NCBI GenBank assembly: GCA_002690915.1
Contig: NZGF01000073.1
Coordinates: forward strand, 1-41,258
Direction of reading: 5' to 3'
DNA: 41,258 bases
DNA from: Crocinitomicaceae bacterium
Lineage (GTDB): Bacteria; Bacteroidota; Bacteroidia; Flavobacteriales_D; Sanyastnellaceae
In this document: positions 25,987 through 34,370 of the stretch, in pieces
How positions within the stretch are numbered: the stretch's first letter is position 1
Layout of the letters: each line of letters begins with the position of its first letter
The notes under the pieces: model-generated
The model's input: the letters and a program-made list of their open reading frames with translations, nothing else
The model's database searches: none
What the model was told of the DNA's origin: nothing
Program-made: the position numbers and the translations under genes

Positions 25987-26735
25987 TCGGCCCCGGGGTA
26001 GGTGCGCTGCAGTACTTGCATTTCGGCAAGCATATAGCTTAAGTGCTCGGTGTGTCGCCCGTTGCGTCCGCCGGTTAGCAATGCCTTTGATTCCGGAATT
26101 GACAGCGTTGCTTCACTTAATATACTCTGTACCTGTGATGACCAGACCTCCTTAAAACTCGCGTTTAAAGGGAGGATGCCAGCCGCTGCACAAGCCTGTG
26201 AAACGGCATCGTCTTCAAACAACTCCTCGGTGTAGGGCCAGAGAACATTTAGGCTCTCTTGAACACGCTGGTGACTCTCCTCTGTACCGTCTCCAAGTCG
26301 GACCACCCATTGGGAGGAATGGGCCGCATGGTAGCGTACTTCTTTCAATGCCTTGGAGGCGATCGCCGACAATTCAAGATCTACGGACTGATTGGCCAAC
26401 GCGTCGTAGCGGAGGACAGCGAATTGGTCGAACAACATCTGTCGCGTGATTGTGTCACCAAAATGTCCGTTGGGCAACTCGACAAGCAATGCATTGCGGT
26501 ATTCGCTATCCGTTCGAAAATAGGCCAGGGCGTCCTCATCCCTTCCTCGGCCTTCTCGGCCTCCAGCAAGCGTCAGCATCGCACGCGCTTGCCCCAAAAG
26601 ATCCAAGGCGATATTGGAGAGCGCAATATCTTCCTCCAGCGCGGGTCCGTGGCTGCACCACTCGGAGAGCCGTTGTGCCAGGACGAGCGCGTCATCCGCG
26701 AGGCGAAGGATCCATTCGTGTTCTTGGGCCTCCAT
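25980..26735 (-). CDS. paaC: Phenylacetyl-CoA epoxidase structural subunit PaaC
   Basis: The non-catalytic partner of PaaA in the epoxidase complex, with a ferritin-like fold that has lost most metal ligands. It is 251 residues from the ATG at 26735; relatives begin like this ([26 protein letters not shown]). GTG at 26738 would add one residue. The paaB stop and this ATG share one base (TGATG). Typical motifs are DIALSNIALDLLGQARAML and 'KEVRYHAAHSSQWVVRLGDGTEESHQR'. It gives way directly to paaD. No oddities were seen. Confidence 0.96.
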   Translation of the reverse strand: MEAQEHEWILRLADDALVLAQRLSEWCSHGPALEEDIALSNIALDLLGQARAMLTLAGGREGRGRDEDALAYFRTDSEYRNALLVELPNGHFGDTITRQMLFDQFAVLRYDALANQSVDLELSAIASKALKEVRYHAAHSSQWVVRLGDGTEESHQRVQESLNVLWPYTEELFEDDAVSQACAAAGILPLNASFKEVWSSQVQSILSEATLSIPESKALLTGGRNGRHTEHLSYMLAEMQVLQRTYPGAEW

Positions 26736-27028
26736 CACATATTTTTAATTTCATCCGGAAGATCGTAGAACGTTGGATGCCTATACACTTTGTCGTTTGC
26801 GGGGTCGAACATCACGTCTTTTTCCGAAGGTGTAGACGCGGTAATATCTTCTGCTTTCACAACCCAAATGCTCGTCCCTTCTTGCCTCCGTGTGTAAACA
26901 TCCCTCGCGTTTGAAATGGCCATGGCGGCATCGGCAGCGTGCAGGCTTCCAACGTGTTTGTGGCTCAACCCTTGTTTACTTCGGACGAATACCTCCCAGA
27001 GGGGCCATTCGGTATTGGGCGTACTCAT
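26735..27028 (-). CDS. paaB: Phenylacetyl-CoA epoxidase subunit PaaB
   Basis: A small bridging subunit of the epoxidase complex, 97 residues. It contains '[24 protein letters not shown]', the family opening, and the central '[17 protein letters not shown]'. The ATG overlaps the paaA stop by 4 bases (ATGA), so the genes are translationally coupled. Length and both motifs match family members. Confidence 0.97.
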   Translation of the reverse strand: MSTPNTEWPLWEVFVRSKQGLSHKHVGSLHAADAAMAISNARDVYTRRQEGTSIWVVKAEDITASTPSEKDVMFDPANDKVYRHPTFYDLPDEIKNM

Positions 27029-27981
27029 GCCGCTGAATTTTGGCTTGATGCACGTTTGGATGACTTCGCGGCGTAAGCCGTTGCCGCCTCGCGCACCCAG
27101 GCTCCGTTCTCGTGCGCAGTGACGCGCGTATCAATGCGCTCGCGGTTGCATGGGCCATTGCCAGCAACGACCTGTTCAAACTCACCCCAGTCGATCGGGC
27201 CAAAATCGTAGTGACCTGTCACCTCGTTCCACTTCAAATCCGCATCCGGGACGGTTAACCCCAAAAGTTCGGCTTGCGGCACCGTCATATCTACAAACCG
27301 CTGGCGTAGTTCGTCATTGGAGAAACGCTTGATTTTCCATCGCATGGATTGTTCGCTATGCTTGGAAGTGGCGTCGTTGGGGCCAAACATCATCAAGGAG
27401 GGCCACCACCAGCGGTTGAAAGCATCCTGGGCCAACTCCTTTTGCTCGGCAGTGCCTTGACTTAATGTCAGCATGATTTGAAACCCTTGGCGTTGGTGAA
27501 AGCTCTCTTCTTTGCACACACGGACCATGGCGCGTGCATAGGGCCCGTAGCTGCACTTGCACAAGGGCACTTGGTTCATAATGGCCGCTCCATCGACCAG
27601 CCATCCTACGGCGCCCATGTCTGCCCATGTCAGGGTAGGGTAGTTGAAGATGGAACTGTACTTTGCCTTGCCGGTGTGAAGTGCATCAAGCATTTCGTCG
27701 CGGCTAATTCCTAACGTCTCTGCTGCTGAGTACAGGTACAAGCCGTGTCCGGCCTCGTCTTGGACTTTCGCTAGTAGGATTGACTTGCGCTTGAGGCTTG
27801 GAGCACGGGTGATCCAATTTCCTTCAGGCTGCATGCCGATGATTTCACTGTGGGCATGCTGGCTGATTTGACGGATGAGAGTCTTGCGGTAGGCATCAGG
27901 CATCCAGTCCTTCGCTTCAATTTTTTGATCTGCAGCAATGTACTGTTCAAACCGCTGATTCAAGTCCATTTCTTGTGTCAT
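27025..27981 (-). CDS. paaA: Phenylacetyl-CoA epoxidase catalytic subunit PaaA
   Basis: The diiron oxygenase that epoxidises the aromatic ring of phenylacetyl-CoA, the committed step of the aerobic hybrid pathway. The 318-residue protein shows carboxylate-bridged diiron motifs: [12 protein letters not shown] (first Glu), [11 protein letters not shown] (E-x-x-H) and [11 protein letters not shown] (E-x-x-H). The C-terminal tail is Ala/Ser/Lys-rich and likely disordered. paaB, paaC and paaD follow with overlapping stops and starts. The promoter region has a TATCTTTG box 16 bases before the ATG, embedded in an inverted repeat. paaG, paaZ, paaJ, paaK and paaI are not in this window, so the rest of the pathway must lie elsewhere. 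Confidence 0.98.
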   Translation of the reverse strand: MTQEMDLNQRFEQYIAADQKIEAKDWMPDAYRKTLIRQISQHAHSEIIGMQPEGNWITRAPSLKRKSILLAKVQDEAGHGLYLYSAAETLGISRDEMLDALHTGKAKYSSIFNYPTLTWADMGAVGWLVDGAAIMNQVPLCKCSYGPYARAMVRVCKEESFHQRQGFQIMLTLSQGTAEQKELAQDAFNRWWWPSLMMFGPNDATSKHSEQSMRWKIKRFSNDELRQRFVDMTVPQAELLGLTVPDADLKWNEVTGHYDFGPIDWGEFEQVVAGNGPCNRERIDTRVTAHENGAWVREAATAYAAKSSKRASSQNSAA

Positions 27982-27991
27982 GCCTGGAGAT

Positions 27992-28009
27992 TTGTTACAA
28001 AGATAACAA
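27992..28009. promoter_or_regulatory. paaA promoter overlapped by an inverted repeat
   Basis: TTGTTA (27992–27997) and TAACAA (28004–28009) are perfect inverted 6-base arms. The 6 bases between them, with part of one arm, form the minus-strand -7 box TATCTTTG (28005–27998), an exact TAnnTTTG match, 16 bases before the paaA ATG. A repressor bound here would cover the promoter. A PaaR- or PaaX-like regulator would be the obvious candidate; none is encoded in the window. Confidence 0.5.
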
Positions 28010-28046
28010 CCATGTAGTCCATTGGTTTTCTTCCTGATTTGTCATG

Positions 28047-28054
28047 TAGTTTTG
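28047..28054 (+). promoter_or_regulatory. -7 box of paaE
   Basis: TAGTTTTG, an exact TAnnTTTG match, 5 bases before the paaE ATG at 28060. A TTG occurs 22 bases upstream (28022–28024), roughly where a -33 element would be. The spacing predicts an essentially leaderless paaE mRNA. Confidence 0.5.
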
Positions 28055-28059
28055 CGGGC

Positions 28060-29136
28060 ATGAAAGGACTGTATGAGCTCAAAATTGCTGATGTACGCAG
28101 GGAAACTGCCGGATGTGTCTCTGTTGCTTTGGACATCCCCGAAGGCCTCAAATCGGATTTCGCATACGAGGCCGGTCAATATTTGACGTTGGAGGCGGAC
28201 ATTAACGGCGCATCCGTGCGCCGGAGCTATTCATTGTGCAGCGCCCCGAGTGATGGGGAATGGCGAGTGGCTATCAAACAAGTCGAAAACGGCGTCTTCA
28301 GCACGTGGGCGAACCACTCACTAGTGAGTGGGGAAAGCATTCGGTGCATGGCCCCGACCGGACGTTTCGCCCTCACAACACAGCCAGCAGATTCGCGAAA
28401 TTTCATAGCGTTCGTGGCTGGGTCTGGAATCACCCCCGTACTGAGCCAAATTAAAGAGGTCCTCCGCAAAGAGCCAAGCAGTGTCTTCACGTTGTTCTAT
28501 GTCAACCGTGATACGCCGAGTATTATTTTCAGGGAAGCTTTGCAGGAATTGAAAGATGAGTACCTCGAACGGTTTCGGCTGTTTCATATTTTAACGCGTG
28601 AGCCTCAAGACATCGAGCTGTTCAACGGCCGATTGGATGAAGACCGATGCTCGGCTATTTTAGCCAGCGACTGGGTGGACATAAATACCCTTGATGCGGC
28701 ATTTTTGTGCGGTCCAGAGGAAATGATTTGGGCGTGCAAAGCGGCGCTGGAATCGGCAGGCATGGCCTCGGATCGGGTGAAGTTCGAACTTTTCACGTCA
28801 TCTGCCGGCGTGAAGAAGACATCAACGCAATCGGCAGAAGAAAGCGATTCCTCGACCAAGCGACTTTCCATTGTCATGGATGGCATGACCACCGTGGTCA
28901 ATGTCGGCGAGGGCAAAAGCGTTTTAGATGCGGCCTTGGAGGCCGGTCTAGACGCACCTTACAGCTGCATGGGCGGGGTGTGTTGCACGTGCCGGGCCAA
29001 AATGGTCAGCGGGGAGACGGAGATGGACGTCAATTACGCGCTTGAACCGGACGAGGTCGAGGCAGGCTTTGTCTTGACGTGCCAAACCAAGCTCAAAGGC
29101 ATCGGGCCCTTTGATGTGGATTTTGACCAACAGTAG
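28060..29136 (+). CDS. paaE: Phenylacetyl-CoA epoxidase reductase PaaE (FNR-type with 2Fe-2S)
   Basis: Passes electrons from NADPH through flavin and an iron–sulfur cluster to PaaA. From the ATG at 28060 the protein has 358 residues. The FAD domain has RRSYSLCSAP and the NAD(P) domain has FVAGSGITPVLSQIKEVL and CGPEEM. The C-terminal plant-type ferredoxin domain carries CMGGVCCTC (C-x4-C-x2-C) and a distal Cys in LTCQ. Residues before ATG 28060 (frame from 28039) overlap the promoter box and are not conserved. Unlike the usual paaABCDE order, paaE here is divergent from paaABCD with its own promoter. It ends 5 bases before the convergent ABC-F gene. Confidence 0.96.
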   Translation: MKGLYELKIADVRRETAGCVSVALDIPEGLKSDFAYEAGQYLTLEADINGASVRRSYSLCSAPSDGEWRVAIKQVENGVFSTWANHSLVSGESIRCMAPTGRFALTTQPADSRNFIAFVAGSGITPVLSQIKEVLRKEPSSVFTLFYVNRDTPSIIFREALQELKDEYLERFRLFHILTREPQDIELFNGRLDEDRCSAILASDWVDINTLDAAFLCGPEEMIWACKAALESAGMASDRVKFELFTSSAGVKKTSTQSAEESDSSTKRLSIVMDGMTTVVNVGEGKSVLDAALEAGLDAPYSCMGGVCCTCRAKMVSGETEMDVNYALEPDEVEAGFVLTCQTKLKGIGPFDVDFDQQ

Positions 29137-29141
29137 CCTGT

Positions 29142-31031
29142 CTATCCTGCGCGCTCCGACAGTTCAAGCCAGCGGTTTTCGGCTTCTTCGAGTGCCGTTG
29201 TTACTTCATGGAGTTTTTCTCCGAGGACTTGGAGTTTAGCCTGGTCGGCGGGATTGGCGTAAAGCTGTTCTGTAAGCGATGCTTTTTCATGCTCCAACTC
29301 CGTCATTTTGTCTTCGAGCTGTTCAAACTCGAATTTCTCCTTGAATGACAAACGCTTGGAATAGTCGTTTTTGGGCGAGGCGGATTCAGCGTTTGATTCA
29401 GAGGTGGCTTTGTTTGCTTCACGTAAATCTTGGGCTTGGCGCTTTTCATCGGTCAAGGCCAATCGGTATTGGCTGTAATTCCCGGGGAAAAACCGCACTT
29501 CGTTTTGGGTTCCAAGCACCCAAATGTGTTCCACCAGTCGGTCCATGAAGTACCGATCGTGACTGACTAAGATCAGACACCCTGGAAAGTCAAAAAGAAA
29601 TTCTTCGAGGATTTGAAGGGTGTAGATATCGAGGTCGTTTGTTGGCTCATCAAGAATCAGGAAATTCGGATTGGCCATCAAGACTTGCAGTAAGTGAAGG
29701 CGCTTTCGTTCGCCGCCACTGAGGGTTGAAATCAATTGATGGTGCGCGGATCGGGGGAAAAGAAATCGCTCGAGGAGTTGTGTCGCTGTTATTTTTAGGC
29801 CTTTTTCCAAAGGCATGAATTCAGCGATTTCGTAGACGGCTTCAATGATGCGCTGGCCTTCTGGGAATTGTGCGCCTGACTGATGGTAATGGCCAAAAAC
29901 TACGGTTTCTCCCACCACCACTTTTCCACGCAACGGCGCATCACCTTGGGTGATGAGGTCGAGCAATGTGGACTTCCCTGAGCCGTTGCGTCCTACAATT
30001 CCAATTCGTTCGCCGCGCTTAAAATGGTGGGTGAGGTTTTCGAACAGTACGTCGCCGCCAAAACCGTGTGCCACCTTGTGTAATTCAATGATCTTACCTC
30101 CGAGGCGATGTGGATTCAGCCGCAAGGCCATGTCGTCCTCCTCAAGGCGTTTCTTGGCTGCATTTTTGATTTCGTAGAACCGTTCGATGCGCGATTTGGA
30201 TTTTCCGGTGCGAGCAGAAGGAGTGGAGCGTATCCATTCAAGTTCGCGCTTAAAGATGCCACGGGCCTTGGCACGGTTGGCAAGGGCGTTCTCCTTGCGC
30301 TCCTCTCTTTTTTCAAGGTAATAGCTGTAATTACCCTTGTACTTGTGCAAGGTTTGACCATCCAACTCGAGAATTGTGTCGCAGACGTTTTCTAAAAAAT
30401 ACCGGTCGTGGGTGATCATGAGGATGGTCATCTTGGATTGGGCCAAGTAGCGTTCAAGCCATTGGATCATATCCAAGTCCAAGTGGTTGGTTGGCTCATC
30501 GAGAAACAAGATGTCGGGCTCCTCAATCAACACACGAGCCAAGGCGATTCTCCGCCGCTCCCCGCCGCTGAGCGTGGCCATGGTTCGGCTGAGGTTGTGC
30601 AGGTTGAGCCGACCAAGCACCTCCTTTGCTCTTGCCTCGAAGTCCCATGCGTTGTGGATGTCCATGCCCTCATACGCCGACTGAAGGGTATCGTCATCGG
30701 AACCTTCCGCCGCTGCTACGTAAGTGCGCATGGCTTTTACAGCTGCCATGTCGCTGGCGTAGAGATGATCTAGGATGGTTTGGTTGCCGTCATATTCCGG
30801 ATCCTGGGGCAAGTAGCTCCACTGGATTCCGGCGTCCATGCTGACTCGTCCATTGTCCATCGGTTCCACATCGCATATCCCGTTTAGCAAGGTGGTTTTA
30901 CCTGTGCCATTTTTGGCGACAATGGCACACTTCTGACCACGGGACAGGCCGAACGTCAGTCCCTCAAAGAGCAACCGCTCACCGTACCGTTTGGAAAGGT
31001 TTTCAGCTGAAAAAACATTGATGGCGGCCAT
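29142..31031 (-). CDS. ABC-F ATPase (Uup-like)
   Basis: A soluble twin-ATPase protein of 629 residues that acts on ribosomes or nucleic acid and has no membrane domain. First ATPase: Walker A with NGTGKTTLL, signature LSGGERRRIALA. Second ATPase: GRNGSGKSTLLDL and LSGGERKRLHLLQ, both followed by LDEPTN. A P-site-like linker with coiled coil lies between them. The C-terminal segment, from about residue 560, is a Glu/Leu-rich coiled coil (FEQLEDKMTELEHEKASL), which points to the Uup subfamily, reported to bind DNA or Holliday-like structures and to aid ribosome function. A TACTTTCG box ends 4 bases before the ATG. The divergent GNAT–DinB gene starts 59 bases away. Confidence 0.94.
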   Translation of the reverse strand: MAAINVFSAENLSKRYGERLLFEGLTFGLSRGQKCAIVAKNGTGKTTLLNGICDVEPMDNGRVSMDAGIQWSYLPQDPEYDGNQTILDHLYASDMAAVKAMRTYVAAAEGSDDDTLQSAYEGMDIHNAWDFEARAKEVLGRLNLHNLSRTMATLSGGERRRIALARVLIEEPDILFLDEPTNHLDLDMIQWLERYLAQSKMTILMITHDRYFLENVCDTILELDGQTLHKYKGNYSYYLEKREERKENALANRAKARGIFKRELEWIRSTPSARTGKSKSRIERFYEIKNAAKKRLEEDDMALRLNPHRLGGKIIELHKVAHGFGGDVLFENLTHHFKRGERIGIVGRNGSGKSTLLDLITQGDAPLRGKVVVGETVVFGHYHQSGAQFPEGQRIIEAVYEIAEFMPLEKGLKITATQLLERFLFPRSAHHQLISTLSGGERKRLHLLQVLMANPNFLILDEPTNDLDIYTLQILEEFLFDFPGCLILVSHDRYFMDRLVEHIWVLGTQNEVRFFPGNYSQYRLALTDEKRQAQDLREANKATSESNAESASPKNDYSKRLSFKEKFEFEQLEDKMTELEHEKASLTEQLYANPADQAKLQVLGEKLHEVTTALEEAENRWLELSERAG

Positions 31032-31035
31032 GATG

Positions 31036-31087
31036 CGAAAGTACGCCGAGCCTCGGGGTTTTCACGGCCATTCGCATTGTAAATTGC
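31036..31087. promoter_or_regulatory. Compact divergent promoter region between the ABC-F and GNAT–DinB genes
   Basis: Minus-strand TACTTTCG (31043–31036) lies 4 bases before the ABC-F ATG; plus-strand TAAATTGC (31080–31087) lies 3 bases before the GTG at 31091. TAAATTGC is identical to the box before the BtuF-like gene. Only 36 bases separate the two boxes, so the -33 regions must overlap. Confidence 0.4.
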
Positions 31088-31090
31088 GCC

Positions 31091-32086
31091 GTGCTTTGGT
31101 CAGAGAAATCGTTTGAAGAATTGACGGGGAGCGAGGTCTTCTCGCTCATGCGGTTGCGTTCGGAAGTATTTGTGGTTGAGCAAAATTGCATCTACTTGGA
31201 CTTGGATGACAAAGACCCCAAATCGATTCACTTGTTCGCAAGCGCTAAGGGAGCGGCCTCAGGAGCTGCGGCGCGCGCTGTAGTAAGGTTGGTGCCCCCG
31301 GGTGTGTCGTACGATGAGCCCAGCATCGGCCGTGTTGCCATTGATTTGGCATCACGAGGCTCGGGGTTGGGGGAGGAGTTGATGATGCGCTCTGTCCGCT
31401 CGTGTTATCGTCGGTGGCCAGGTCAAGGGATTAGGATTTCTGCTCAGCAGTATCTGATTGGATTTTACCAACGGTTGGGCTTCGCCACCGTTGGTGAGGG
31501 TTATTTGGAAGACGATATACCGCACATTGAAATGTTCCGGCCTTGGGCTGGTTTGTCCTACTGGCAGGTGCAGCATGAAGAATCCGTTCGCGCATTTTCG
31601 GACTGCTTGCGTAACCTCCCAGTACGCTTGTTGCAGGGTACAGAAGAAAAATGGGGAGGCATGCAGGTATTGGAGCATTTGAGACGCTCAGAACAAAGCA
31701 CCTGGTCCTACCTCGAAAAGAAAAGCCAAGCTGATCCCTTCGAATTATTAGCGTGCGATCTGGATTCGGACGCCCGGGGCATCGGGCTCTTGCGCGCCCT
31801 TGATTCGGATGAGCGTTGGACCGATCCCACGCCCGGTGGCCTGCTGTCACCTTCTCCATGCAGCGATATCGATGCAGAAAGGGCGGTTGACGATTGGAAG
31901 AATGCAATTGACATTGGCTACGAACAATTGAGTGCGTTATACGCTGCCCCGGAATGGTGGAAAGTGCAGGTATTCAAACATCCCATCGCGGGTAGAATTG
32001 GATTTTTGGATACCCTGGCGTTTGGTGTTGCTCATGTTCGCCATCACATGCGTCAGTTGATGCGAATCGCTGAATCATCGCCATGA
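31091..32086 (+). CDS. Fusion of a GNAT (ElaA-like) acetyltransferase and a DinB-like domain
   Basis: A 331-residue protein starting at GTG 31091. Residues about 1–155 are GNAT-like and resemble ElaA: 'LMRLRSEVFVVEQNCIYLDLDDKDPKSIHL', then 'AIDLASRGSGLGEELM' (acetyl-CoA loop) and 'YLIGFYQRLGFATVGEGYLEDDIPHIEM'. Residues about 160–331 look like the DinB/YfiT metal-binding four-helix fold: MQVLEHLRRSEQS at the first metal-ligand helix and a final HVRHHMRQ with a His-x3-His-like pattern. That half has no other catalytic motif. I infer the domain boundaries; each domain is common alone, but I do not recall this fusion. The stop overlaps the next gene's ATG by 4 bases, so it is cotranscribed with the GT2 and O-antigen-ligase-like genes. 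Confidence 0.8.
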   Translation: MLWSEKSFEELTGSEVFSLMRLRSEVFVVEQNCIYLDLDDKDPKSIHLFASAKGAASGAAARAVVRLVPPGVSYDEPSIGRVAIDLASRGSGLGEELMMRSVRSCYRRWPGQGIRISAQQYLIGFYQRLGFATVGEGYLEDDIPHIEMFRPWAGLSYWQVQHEESVRAFSDCLRNLPVRLLQGTEEKWGGMQVLEHLRRSEQSTWSYLEKKSQADPFELLACDLDSDARGIGLLRALDSDERWTDPTPGGLLSPSPCSDIDAERAVDDWKNAIDIGYEQLSALYAAPEWWKVQVFKHPIAGRIGFLDTLAFGVAHVRHHMRQLMRIAESSP

Positions 32087-33120
32087 TCTCTGTTGTTATC
32101 CCGTGCCTAAACGAGGTGGAATTCATCGGCGCCACCCTGCAAAGCCTTATCAATCAGGAGCCACCGGGGGTCACGTGGGAGGTGATTGTAGCCGATGGAG
32201 GGAGTACCGACGGCACCCGGTCCAAACTTGAGGAGTGGAGTGGTAAGCACGCTCAAATTCGTTGGATTGACAATCCGAAGCGAACGACCCCGCACGCCTT
32301 GAATGAAGGTGTTTTCGCTGCTCGAGGTGAGGTGGTTATCATTTTGGGCGCTCATGCGCAAGTGAGCCGAGATTGGTTGTTGCGAAATTATCAAGTGTTG
32401 ATTGCACATCCGGAATCTGGATGCGTTGGTGGGGTGGTGGAGCAAGTTCACGGTTCCCAGACATCCCAGCGAATTGGATCGGCGATGAGCACCCCTTTCG
32501 GTGTAGGTGATGCCCGATTCAGAACGGGGGGTAGCGCGGGCCATGTGGACACCGTGGCTTTCGGTGCGTACCGCCGGGAAGCGTTAAACGAAATCGGGCT
32601 GTTCGATGCGGCGTTGACCCGAAATCAAGACGATGAATTGAATTACCGTTTGTTGAAGTCTGGTTGGCGCATTTGGTTCGATCCACGCATTCGCAGCCAA
32701 TACCATGTGCGTTCAACGTACCGAAACCTCATTCGTCAATACTACCAATACGGCTACTGGAAAGTCTTTGTCAACCAAAAGCACCGAACCATAACCACAT
32801 GGCGGCAAACGGTTCCAGCACTTTTTTTGCTAGTTACTTTTGTATCCGGTATCTGCTGGCTGGCCGAAGCCACAGGCCATTGGGATGATATGTGGGGTGG
32901 ATTTGGTGCGTCTATCTTCGTGTCTTCGCTGTTTCTCTGGCTTGTTCTAGGGGTGGGCTCGGCGATCATGTCTGCTGCGTCCTACCGAGATGTCGGTGGT
33001 ATCATCCGGGCCTTTGCAATGATTCATGCAGGTTACGGTGTTGGGTATTGGAAGGGCATTGTCGATTTTATCGTTTTCAAGCGGCAACCCGATACTGACT
33101 TATCTGAATTGACAAGGTGA
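32083..33120 (+). CDS. Glycosyltransferase family 2 with C-terminal membrane helices (ExoA-like)
   Basis: An inverting GT-A transferase of 345 residues that builds a membrane-linked glycan. It opens MISVVIPCLNEVEFIGATL; nucleotide-binding DGGSTDGT lies near residue 45; AFGAYRREALNEIG and RNQDDELNYRLLKSGWRIW form the acceptor and catalytic region (the Asp–Asp pair in NQDDE is the usual base). The last 100 residues hold two to four hydrophobic helices, as in succinoglycan ExoA-type enzymes. It overlaps the upstream GNAT–DinB stop by 4 bases and the downstream ATG by 1 base, so three genes form one operon for surface polysaccharide. Confidence 0.9.
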   Translation: MISVVIPCLNEVEFIGATLQSLINQEPPGVTWEVIVADGGSTDGTRSKLEEWSGKHAQIRWIDNPKRTTPHALNEGVFAARGEVVIILGAHAQVSRDWLLRNYQVLIAHPESGCVGGVVEQVHGSQTSQRIGSAMSTPFGVGDARFRTGGSAGHVDTVAFGAYRREALNEIGLFDAALTRNQDDELNYRLLKSGWRIWFDPRIRSQYHVRSTYRNLIRQYYQYGYWKVFVNQKHRTITTWRQTVPALFLLVTFVSGICWLAEATGHWDDMWGGFGASIFVSSLFLWLVLGVGSAIMSAASYRDVGGIIRAFAMIHAGYGVGYWKGIVDFIVFKRQPDTDLSELTR

Positions 33121-34370
33121 TGAATGGGCTAAATAAAGCGCTTCAGGCCATGCCGGCAACTGTGGCATTTTGCATGGTACTCCATCCGCGTGGGAGTACG
33201 TTGCCGCTCGCTGTGTGGTTCTTGCTTGTTGTCGCCTTTGAAGCCATTTGTTTAATCCAAAGGCCTCACTCAGTGGTTCGGATGCCTGTGCCTCCTGCAT
33301 TCCAATGGTTTGCCATCGGAAGTATTTTGTTCTATGTCCTGATGGCGTTGGGCCTCGGCTGGACTGAAAATGAGGGGGCTGGATGGTTTGCCTTGGAAGT
33401 GAAATTCAGTTTGTTGCTCGTTCCTCTGCTCATGATGCACCATTGGCGTCGTCATGGCAATGTGGGATTGAGCTACGTGCCCATAGCCCTCGCATCTGGG
33501 CTGGTGATCTTTATGGGTTGGCGTCTCATGCTTGCCGGTGTCAGCGGCGATTCACAATTGTGGCGTTATGATGGTTTGGCGGGCCCCTTTCATCCAACTT
33601 ACATGGGGCTTTACTTGGTCATGATGCCGGCGTTGTTGCCTTGGAATTCGAGATGGTGTTGTATGATTTTGGCCCTCACCGGTCTGTTTGTGGGTTTGTT
33701 AGCGTCTAAAGCCGCATGGATTATTGCAGGTCTCTTGTGGGGGAGTACTGCGGTGTTTAACACCTTTCATCGAGGCATTCGTTCTTGGGGAATCGCTGTT
33801 GCACTCGCTGGCATGTGCCTTGGTGCATGGCTTGGCGATGGAGGTCGATGGAGTGAATTTGCGCATTACGTTTCCGCAGAAGTTGTCTCCACAGAGCAAC
33901 CAAACGTCGAGCCTGCAATTCGCACTCCACACGAAGGGCAATCTCAACCGAAGAAGGTCGGTTCATCAGCTGGACGCATGCAAGCATGGAGTGCCTCACT
34001 GGACATCCTGTTGGAGTCGCCTTTTGGCGTGGGAACGGGTGACGTCACGGATGCATTGTGCGAAGTCTATCGGGAAAAGGGTAGCACCTACGCATTGGAT
34101 AAGAGAATGAATCCGCACAGTACATGGCTTCAGCTCGCGGTTAGTCACGGTTGGATAGGATTGGTGCTGACGCTTTTGTGGTGGTCAGGGCTAGTATTCT
34201 CAGCGTATTGGTTTCAAAATACCCTGCTTTTTATTTGGTCCGTTGCTTGGGCATTGAACGGTACCATTGAAAGTTTGCTTGAATTGCAGCAAGGCGTCGT
34301 GCCAACTGTGCTCTTATGCTGCGTGTTCGCGCTGAAGGATTCGCCAGATGTAGAGTCTAGCAGTCACTAA
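33120..34370 (+). CDS. O-antigen ligase / polymerase-like membrane protein
   Basis: A 416-residue multi-pass protein with about ten to twelve hydrophobic helices and the Wzy_C/O-antigen ligase family loop: SSAGRMQAWSASLDILLESPFGVGTGDV then NPHSTWLQLAVSHGWIGL. Family members either ligate O-antigen to lipid A core or polymerise glycan repeats; sequence alone does not decide. ATG 33120 shares a base with the GT2 stop (TGATG); the GTG at 33117 would add one residue. Its TAA overlaps the stop of the convergent pyrG gene by 4 bases. Confidence 0.83.
   Translation: MNGLNKALQAMPATVAFCMVLHPRGSTLPLAVWFLLVVAFEAICLIQRPHSVVRMPVPPAFQWFAIGSILFYVLMALGLGWTENEGAGWFALEVKFSLLLVPLLMMHHWRRHGNVGLSYVPIALASGLVIFMGWRLMLAGVSGDSQLWRYDGLAGPFHPTYMGLYLVMMPALLPWNSRWCCMILALTGLFVGLLASKAAWIIAGLLWGSTAVFNTFHRGIRSWGIAVALAGMCLGAWLGDGGRWSEFAHYVSAEVVSTEQPNVEPAIRTPHEGQSQPKKVGSSAGRMQAWSASLDILLESPFGVGTGDVTDALCEVYREKGSTYALDKRMNPHSTWLQLAVSHGWIGLVLTLLWWSGLVFSAYWFQNTLLFIWSVAWALNGTIESLLELQQGVVPTVLLCCVFALKDSPDVESSSH

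Noticed and set aside
31431-31907. A 158-codon minus-strand open frame
   Set aside because: It is antisense to the GNAT–DinB gene, which has overlapping start/stop coupling to its operon and recognisable domains.
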